A DNA stretch of 64,000 bases, from NCBI GenBank assembly GCA_004172935.1, contig SDZD01000027.1, forward strand, positions 22,200 to 86,199. The letters run 5' to 3'. Positions 59,130 to 64,000 of this stretch are shown one piece after another. Source of the DNA: a bacterium (GTDB lineage Bacteria > Armatimonadota > Abditibacteriia > Abditibacteriales > Abditibacteriaceae). The position numbers and the translations under genes were made by a program. The number at the start of each line of letters is the position of its first letter. Position 1 is the stretch's first letter. Under the pieces are notes generated by a model, which ran no database searches, was not told where the DNA came from, and saw only the letters and a program-made list of their open reading frames with translations.

Positions 59130-60164
59130 CTACCCCAATGTCGATTGCCGCTGAATGACCTGCGGTTGCAGCACCATATTTTGCTGCGCGATGCTACCAT
59201 CTCGAAAGCGATTCTCCAAAAAGTCCCATGCTGTGCGGCACATCTCTTCAATCGGGAACGACACGGTCGAAAGCGGACACGCCGCATATTCCGTCTCATT
59301 CAATCCGTCGCACCCAATCAACATCACATCATCCGGCACCCGAATCCCCATGCCGAACAACCCACGGCAGCAACCCACGGCGATTTCGTCGTTCTGGCAA
59401 AAGATTGCCTCTGGCAACGCACGCCCCAGGGCGCGGTACTCCTCTACTAGCGCTTTGATGCCTTCGCGTGCCTGTGGGCGGCGATTATGCTTGATATGAA
59501 AAAATGATGTTTCGTACCCTGCATCGCCCATGACGCTCTTATAGGCATCTGTCCGAGGGTCATCCCCATGATCTGCCGTCAGTAACAAAATACGTTTGGC
59601 TCCCGTCTCTATCAAATGACGTGTCGCCATTTGACCGGCTGCGAACACGTCAATTGTTACGCTGTCGCTCTGTGGTGGCGTATTTAATCCGATGCCTACG
59701 AATGGACGATTCAACCCACGCAAGTCGCGGGCGTAATCGTTCTGTGCATAAGCCACATCGCAGCCGATAATACCATCGAAGTGCGAGGCCAGCGGGTTGC
59801 CCGACCCCGCTCCCGCGCCATCGCTTTCCAACGAATTCGCAGGGTCGTCTGTGCCGTTGATAACGACGTGATAATTGCGCCTCGCTGCCTCACGGCAAAT
59901 GTTTTCTGTGATGCGTGTGTAGTAAGGCGAAAACAAACTCAAGGCCCAATACGAGACCGTGTTCGAGCGCCCCGTCACCAACGAGCGCCCTGCCAGGTTC
60001 GGTTGATAACCTAATGAACGTGCTGCTTCCTTCACACGGGCACGTGTCGCCTCCGAAACGTTGGGCGAATTGTTCATATGGAGGGCACGAGAAACTGTCG
60101 CAATCGACAGTCCTGTCTCGCGTGCAACATCGTGAATCGTGGGGCGAGATGTTTCTGTTTTCAT
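59130..60164 (-). CDS. LacI-family transcriptional regulator
   Basis: 344 residues. N-terminal helix-turn-helix [55 protein letters not shown], with the hinge helix, then a periplasmic-binding-protein-like sugar-binding domain ([32 protein letters not shown], [44 protein letters not shown]). GGGAGG precedes the ATG at ideal distance, unlike most genes here. Divergent from the NPCBM-GH43 gene (72-bp gap), which is therefore its most likely target. Confidence 0.9.
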   Translation of the reverse strand: MKTETSRPTIHDVARETGLSIATVSRALHMNNSPNVSEATRARVKEAARSLGYQPNLAGRSLVTGRSNTVSYWALSLFSPYYTRITENICREAARRNYHVVINGTDDPANSLESDGAGAGSGNPLASHFDGIIGCDVAYAQNDYARDLRGLNRPFVGIGLNTPPQSDSVTIDVFAAGQMATRHLIETGAKRILLLTADHGDDPRTDAYKSVMGDAGYETSFFHIKHNRRPQAREGIKALVEEYRALGRALPEAIFCQNDEIAVGCCRGLFGMGIRVPDDVMLIGCDGLNETEYAACPLSTVSFPIEEMCRTAWDFLENRFRDGSIAQQNMVLQPQVIQRQSTLG

Positions 60165-60212
60165 TTTCCTCCCAGTTTGCTTTTTTCTCGACCACTTTTC
60201 GCAACAATTCCA

Positions 60213-60233
60213 TTTAATTAAACGTCTAATTAC
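60213..60233. promoter_or_regulatory. Possible LacI-type operator
   Basis: TTAATTAAACGTCTAATTAC in the 72-bp divergent gap contains a rough inverted repeat around a central CG, the usual layout of a LacI-family operator. It overlaps the promoter area of the GH43 gene. Confidence 0.35.
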
Positions 60234-60236
60234 CCG

Positions 60237-61697
60237 ATGTTCCTCAAAAATGGCGCTCTGTTGGCAGGTGCCTTGATTCTCTCAACTTCCGCTATGGCTG
60301 CTCCTACGCGCACCGTCGCTCTCTCGTCGCTCGACCTCAACCTCGCCGATCAGGGCTGGGGTAAGGCCAACCCTAATCTTTCCGTGGGGGGTAAGCCCCT
60401 CACGGTGGGGGGAAAACAGTTCGCTTCCGGTTGGGGAACTCATGCCCGCTCCATCCTCTATGTCCAACTGAACGGTGCTAAACGCTTCACAGCTCAGGTT
60501 GGCGCCGACGATGAAGAGCAGGGCAAAGGCACCGTCGTCTTCTCCCTCGAAAACGAGGGCAAAGTCCTGTGGACCAGCGGCCTCTGCAAAGGCGGCGAAG
60601 CCCCCCGCCCAGTCGATGTCGATGTTTCCAAAGTCCGCTATCTCACGCTGCGCGTCACTGATGGCGGCGATAACGCCGACAACGACCACGCCGATTGGCT
60701 CGACGCCCAGTTCCAAACAGATGCTAAAAGCGACCCTGTCGCCGTTGACCGTCTCCCATCGCAAAAGGGGCAAATTCTCCCCGGTAAAATCTGGAACGAC
60801 ACCGCTGGCCGTCGCATTCAGGCGCACGGCGGCGGCATCCTCAAAGTCGGCAGCACCTACTATTGGTACGGCGAAGAAAAGTCGCAGGGTTACAACAATA
60901 AGGTGGGCGTCGCCTGCTACTCCTCGCGCGATCTTATCAACTGGAAGTTCGAAGCCATTGTCCTCCCCAAAGCAGGCTTTCCCGAAGATTTTCGCGATAG
61001 TGGCGTCTGCGAACGCCCAAAAGTCATCTACAACGCGCACACCAAAAAGTACGTCATGTGGTCGCACCTCGACGCGCGTGGCTACGCCGTCTCCAAACCC
61101 GGCGTCGCCATCTCCGATAGTCCTATTGGTCCCTTCACCTTTCTGGAAGACAAATCGGTTCGTCCTGTCCCCACTAGCACTTTCCGCGATATGAACCTGT
61201 GGGTCGATGATGATGGCAAAGCCTATGTCTACTATTCGGGCGAAGACAACTGGACGATGCATATCTCCCGTCTCAACGCCGATTTCACCGCCCCCGAACT
61301 GCCGATGACCGCCGAAAACGAAGGCAAAACCTGGACGCGCAACTTCGTGCGCCGTATGCGCGAAGCCCCCGCCCCATTCAAGTGGAAGGGCAAATACTAC
61401 ATCATCACTTCCGCCTGTACTGGCTGGGAGCCAAATCCCGCTGGCTATGCTGTCGCCGATACCCCGCTCGGCCCCTGGAAAGAGTTCGATAACCCCTGTG
61501 TCGGTGAAGGGGCAAAAACTACTTTCCAATCCCAAAGCACCTACATTCTGCCCCTGGGCGGCGACCGCTTTATGTACATGGGCGACCGTTGGAAGGCGAA
61601 AGACTTAGCCGATTCGCGCTATATCTGGCTCCCCTTCACCATGAAATCAGACGGCACCTTCACCCTTGAATGGACTGATGGCTGGCTCCCCAAATAA
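60237..61697 (+). CDS. Secreted NPCBM-GH43 glycosidase
   Basis: 486 residues. Signal peptide MFLKNGALLAGALILSTSAMA. Residues 25-160 form an NPCBM (SSLDLNLADQGWGKANPNLSVGGKPLTVGGKQFASGWGTHARSILYVQLNG, DGGDNADNDHADWLDAQF), then a five-bladed propeller of GH43 type: HGGGILKVGSTYYWYGEEKSQGYN, CERPKVIYNAHTKKYVMWSH, MNLWVDDDGKAYVYYSG and REAPAPFKWKGKYYIITSACTGWEPN. This layout resembles exo-beta-1,3-galactanase-like members (galactan/arabinogalactan). No Shine-Dalgarno. Probably controlled by the divergent LacI gene. Confidence 0.87.
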   Translation: MFLKNGALLAGALILSTSAMAAPTRTVALSSLDLNLADQGWGKANPNLSVGGKPLTVGGKQFASGWGTHARSILYVQLNGAKRFTAQVGADDEEQGKGTVVFSLENEGKVLWTSGLCKGGEAPRPVDVDVSKVRYLTLRVTDGGDNADNDHADWLDAQFQTDAKSDPVAVDRLPSQKGQILPGKIWNDTAGRRIQAHGGGILKVGSTYYWYGEEKSQGYNNKVGVACYSSRDLINWKFEAIVLPKAGFPEDFRDSGVCERPKVIYNAHTKKYVMWSHLDARGYAVSKPGVAISDSPIGPFTFLEDKSVRPVPTSTFRDMNLWVDDDGKAYVYYSGEDNWTMHISRLNADFTAPELPMTAENEGKTWTRNFVRRMREAPAPFKWKGKYYIITSACTGWEPNPAGYAVADTPLGPWKEFDNPCVGEGAKTTFQSQSTYILPLGGDRFMYMGDRWKAKDLADSRYIWLPFTMKSDGTFTLEWTDGWLPK

Positions 61698-61745
61698 TCT
61701 CTTTCTAAGAGCAAGGTAAAAGCTCTCCATAACCCCCTCACACAC

Positions 61746-61783
61746 AAGGCCCGATAGTAGCTATTTAGATGCTATCGGGCTTT
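61746..61783 (+). terminator. Terminator of the NPCBM-GH43 gene
   Basis: AAGGCCCGATAG / CTATCGGGCTTT form a 12-bp stem (one G-T pair) followed by TTTG, some 50 nt after the stop. Confidence 0.8.
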
Positions 61784-62230
61784 GTTGTTACTCGTAACGA
61801 TGTCCAAAAAACGGGCGCCCAGTGAACGCCAGAGAAGCGTTAGAAAGTAAACGAGAGAGTGTTTGAGTTCGGCCCTTCTACCTCTAAAGTGGCACGAAGT
61901 GCCAGATGAAGGGCGTGTAGCAGCTACCAACCTTCACTAACGTAACACCCGTTGCGAAATCGGCGAGTATGTCCTGATACCTATTTAACCCTTTGTCATA
62001 TCGTTCTACCATTAGACCATATAATCATTTCTGAGTATCTCCTAATAAAACCCGCTTCTCCTTAGAAAGATACCTTCATTTGATGAGAAATTAATGTCAT
62101 TACAGAAAAATCCGGTCTCGCCTTCATTCTTCTATAATTTATTCACTCTGAACTTTTTAAGAAGTGATGAGCTACTGAGCAGAATGGCATGGCATTGGCA
62201 TTTCGTGAAATTGATTGATTCAGGAGATAA
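61784..62230. other. Intergenic region
   Basis: About 440 bases with no gene that I can support. A small hairpin TGGCACGAAGTGCCA lies near 61891. The sequence GTAGCAGCTACCAACCT near 61917 resembles GTAGCTACCAACCT near 63530, possibly a short repeat. AGGAGATAAATG supplies a strong Shine-Dalgarno for the next gene. Confidence 0.35.
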
Positions 62231-62521
62231 ATGAGAGGAGTCGTAGAACATTACTATCAGCTGTTAGACATCAGCACTAAGACATTTGAATTGAAATTAT
62301 TTATAGCTTCGTACCACGCTCTTTCAGGGGCAATGTACTGCGCGATGGCCTTGCAAGACCAGGAAAAGAGAGAAGAGGTGCATCGGCTGGCAGTCGAACA
62401 CTTCGATAGCATTTGCCAGCATTTCACACCCGCCTCGGCTTGGGATGAACAATTGGAAATATCGCTCTACCGTTCGTTGGTCAAACTGGCCGACCCCACC
62501 CGTAAGTTTCGCCTCAACTAG
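62231..62521 (+). CDS. Small uncharacterised protein, tandem paralog 1
   Basis: 96 residues, mostly helical: VVEHYYQLLDISTKTFELKLFIASYHALSGAMYCAMALQDQEKREEVHRLAVEHFDSICQHF. It shares the pattern YQLLD(I/V)S...F...YHALSGA(M/L).CA....D.EK.E.V..LA with the gene at 62767. No family known to me. Strong AGGAG ribosome site upstream of the ATG. Cytosolic, all-alpha, perhaps TPR-like in shape. Confidence 0.6.
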   Translation: MRGVVEHYYQLLDISTKTFELKLFIASYHALSGAMYCAMALQDQEKREEVHRLAVEHFDSICQHFTPASAWDEQLEISLYRSLVKLADPTRKFRLN

Positions 62522-62766
62522 AAGAACACCCAAGACCATCCTTTGATGGGCGCATTGGCGCCCACTTTAGATCCACCTTTCAACACGAAATACGGATATT
62601 TTGCGTTAATTGGTCTCACAGCAGAGGGACATTATCAAAAAGACCTTCAAGGTTCTTCCTCTATTTTTGTCCATCGACTTGCACTAAAAATATTCGCAGA
62701 GTAATAGCGTTTAGGCACAAAATAAGCACTCGCAACACGCCGAAAAAGCCCGATGCGCGAAGCGAT

Positions 62767-63060
62767 ATGAGCGAAACCACAGACATTTACCAGCAATTAT
62801 TAGATGTAAGTCGAGAAGCCTTTGCTAATAAGCAAGGTGTAGTTGCCTATCATGCTCTGTCCGGCGCCCTCGAATACGCATTCTGTCTCAAAGATGCCGA
62901 GAAAGTCGAGAAAGTCCGCCAATTGGCCAACACCCACATCCTGCGCCTTCTACATTTAGGCGAATCGGAACCCATGTCGGTTCGGGCAGTAGAAATTGAC
63001 CTCTACAACGCCTTACTAAGTCTCTGCAGCAGCTATCAAAATACCCTCTCAATTCAGTGA
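62767..63060 (+). CDS. Small uncharacterised protein, tandem paralog 2
   Basis: 97 residues: SETTDIYQQLLDVSREAFANKQGVVAYHALSGALEYAFCLKDAEKVEKVRQLANTHILRLLHLGES. Aligns along its length with the gene at 62231 around the YHALSGA core, with about a third of positions identical by eye. Unlike that gene it lacks a strong Shine-Dalgarno; a TAATAGCG...-10-like region lies upstream. Both copies are intact, so the pair is probably functional. Confidence 0.6.
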   Translation: MSETTDIYQQLLDVSREAFANKQGVVAYHALSGALEYAFCLKDAEKVEKVRQLANTHILRLLHLGESEPMSVRAVEIDLYNALLSLCSSYQNTLSIQ

Positions 63061-63072
63061 GTCGGCGTCCCA

Positions 63073-63137
63073 TTTCACCTACATAATAGGAGGCCCATTT
63101 TACAGAGGCCACCAATCCCCTTTTATAGTAGGTGAAA
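63073..63137. repeat. Inverted repeat downstream of the small paralog
   Basis: TTTCACCTAC (63073-63082) and GTAGGTGAAA (63128-63137) form 10-bp arms with a 45-nt loop, directly after the stop codon. It may act as a transcript-end structure. Confidence 0.45.
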
Positions 63138-64000
63138 GGCCAAAATACAGCTTCCAGACCCTCATTGCTTTTTATTCTGGAATCCATCAAGAAAGCCTCC
63201 TTCGGTACCCCATGCGTCCCACCCCTAAAGCAACCACCAAATGAAGTGCTAGGTTAAGTGCGGGTATCCCCGCGTCGTCATCCTGAGCTTGCGAAGGATC
63301 TACACCCCCAGTTCAGATTTTCTAGCGCGCCATGCACTATCACTTCATTGGCAAACGAATTAATGGGCAAAACCCGAAAAGATTGATAAACACCCCCAAA
63401 TCTTTGATTTAGCCCCATATTCAATCATCCACTAGGGCAGGGAACGGGTAGCCCCAAAAATCAACAGAACCAGAGGCCCGAACTTTGAAAACCCATTTAT
63501 AAAGAGACGCGACTTTCTTCTACCGCTCGTGTAGCTACCAACCTACAAGGAGAAAACTCACTTTGTAGAGACCAAATGCCTCTGGGCATGGCGGCACATG
63601 GGCGGCTCAATACTTACCACTTGCGCCAAAGAAGACCTTCCCCGCGAATTCCATAGGTGGCTCCTATCCATTTATGGGGAGGTCGGGTGCCCTTTGGGCG
63701 TGGGTCTAAAACGAGAGACTCTTACGCATGTTCGTAGGGACTATGTATCCGCTTATGGAGGGTGACATTCCCGCGATTTGCTCTCGCCAGCGCCCCTAAA
63801 GTCTCATCTCAATTCTGCCACGTTATCTCGTGAATTAAAAAAATTCTCCAATATTTTGGCATTTGCCCTTGCGCCGCTCCGAAAAAGCCGTATAATTTCC
63901 CGTTGCCCCAAATGAGGGCAGGCACCTTGAACGTCAATCAGGCAGAAAGTAGCGTTCCCAACGCGGTTTTCTTTTATAAGTTCGCAACAACTTTTCGACA
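63138..64000. other. Gene-free end of window
   Basis: About 860 bases without a supported gene. GTCATCCTGAGCTTGCGAAGGATCT at about 63279 (in two halves GTCATCCTGAG and GCGAAGGATC) resembles a widespread intergenic palindrome. Stop codons interrupt every frame. The end carries a sigma70-like promoter for whatever follows beyond 64000. Confidence 0.45.
63869..63896 (+). promoter_or_regulatory. Sigma70-type promoter near the window end
   Basis: -35 TTGCGC (63869-63874), 16-bp spacer, perfect -10 TATAAT (63891-63896). Downstream, GCCCCAAATGAGGGC and GCGTTCCCAACGC can form hairpins in the leader of an unseen gene. Confidence 0.5.

Noticed and set aside
60282..61535. 417-codon minus-strand frame opposite the NPCBM-GH43 gene
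   Set aside because: Antisense shadow of a clear GH43 protein with signal peptide and known motifs.
61790..62010. Second rRNA-like fragment
   Set aside because: Short look-alikes (GTTCGGCCC, CTAAAGTGGCACG) are scattered and not colinear with 23S, unlike the clear fragment at 55423.
1..64000. CRISPR array, prophage or insertion sequence
   Set aside because: No regularly spaced direct repeats, no transposase or phage structural genes were found on either strand.

Overview
The window reads as chromosome of a free-living, saccharolytic bacterium of moderate GC content. It is dense with secreted glycoside hydrolases, a ribose-type sugar ABC importer, purine biosynthesis genes (purD, purS, purQ, small-type purL), dnaB and a Flp-type pilin. 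Lipoprotein signals and a secretin-like exported protein suggest a diderm cell. Gene content and style (DUF4965-type hydrolases with jelly-roll tails, NPCBM-GH43, many starts without Shine-Dalgarno) recall Armatimonadota/Abditibacteriota, but no complete marker RNA is present, so this is a low-confidence inference.

Layout. 0-6 kb, minus strand: membrane proteins, a cytosolic GH43, a nucleotide-sugar epimerase-like protein and a secreted aldose 1-epimerase. 6-10 kb, plus: lipoprotein sugar-binding protein, double ATPase and permease of a sugar importer. 10-21 kb, minus: ABC-F ATPase, matrixin-like secreted protease, secreted clan-A glycosidase plus IMPase-family phosphatase, M16 peptidase, orphan histidine kinase. 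21-25 kb, plus: isoaspartyl peptidase and glucoamylase. 25-27.3 kb, minus: Roadblock/LC7 protein, then a long non-coding stretch. 27.3-33.5 kb, minus: uncharacterised proteins, a PaiB/GNAT/ABC-exporter/DUF1854 operon and a PPOX-GNAT fusion. 33.8-49.5 kb, mostly plus: dnaB with a stand-alone DnaB-N paralog, two secreted gluzincins, a secretin-like protein and the purine genes, interrupted by a minus-strand beta-helix protein and an ECF sigma/anti-sigma pair. 49.7-61.7 kb: polysaccharide-degradation island (two DUF4965 proteins, GH51, LacI regulator, NPCBM-GH43), with the flp pilin gene and an isolated 23S rRNA fragment inside it. 62-63 kb: two small paralogous proteins. The last 940 bases hold no gene that I can support.

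Most unusual item: on the minus strand at 26.88-27.28 kb, one apparent transcription unit (promoter to terminator) carries two tRNA-like bodies in circularly permuted order: the 3' half (T arm, 3' acceptor strand) lies upstream of the matching 5' half (5' acceptor strand, D arm). Each has a perfect 7-bp acceptor stem that forms only in the permuted order. Other notable points are a run of four consecutive genes with the same 11-nt element abutting the start codon, a leader peptide plus terminator before the ABC exporter, and two unusual domain fusions.
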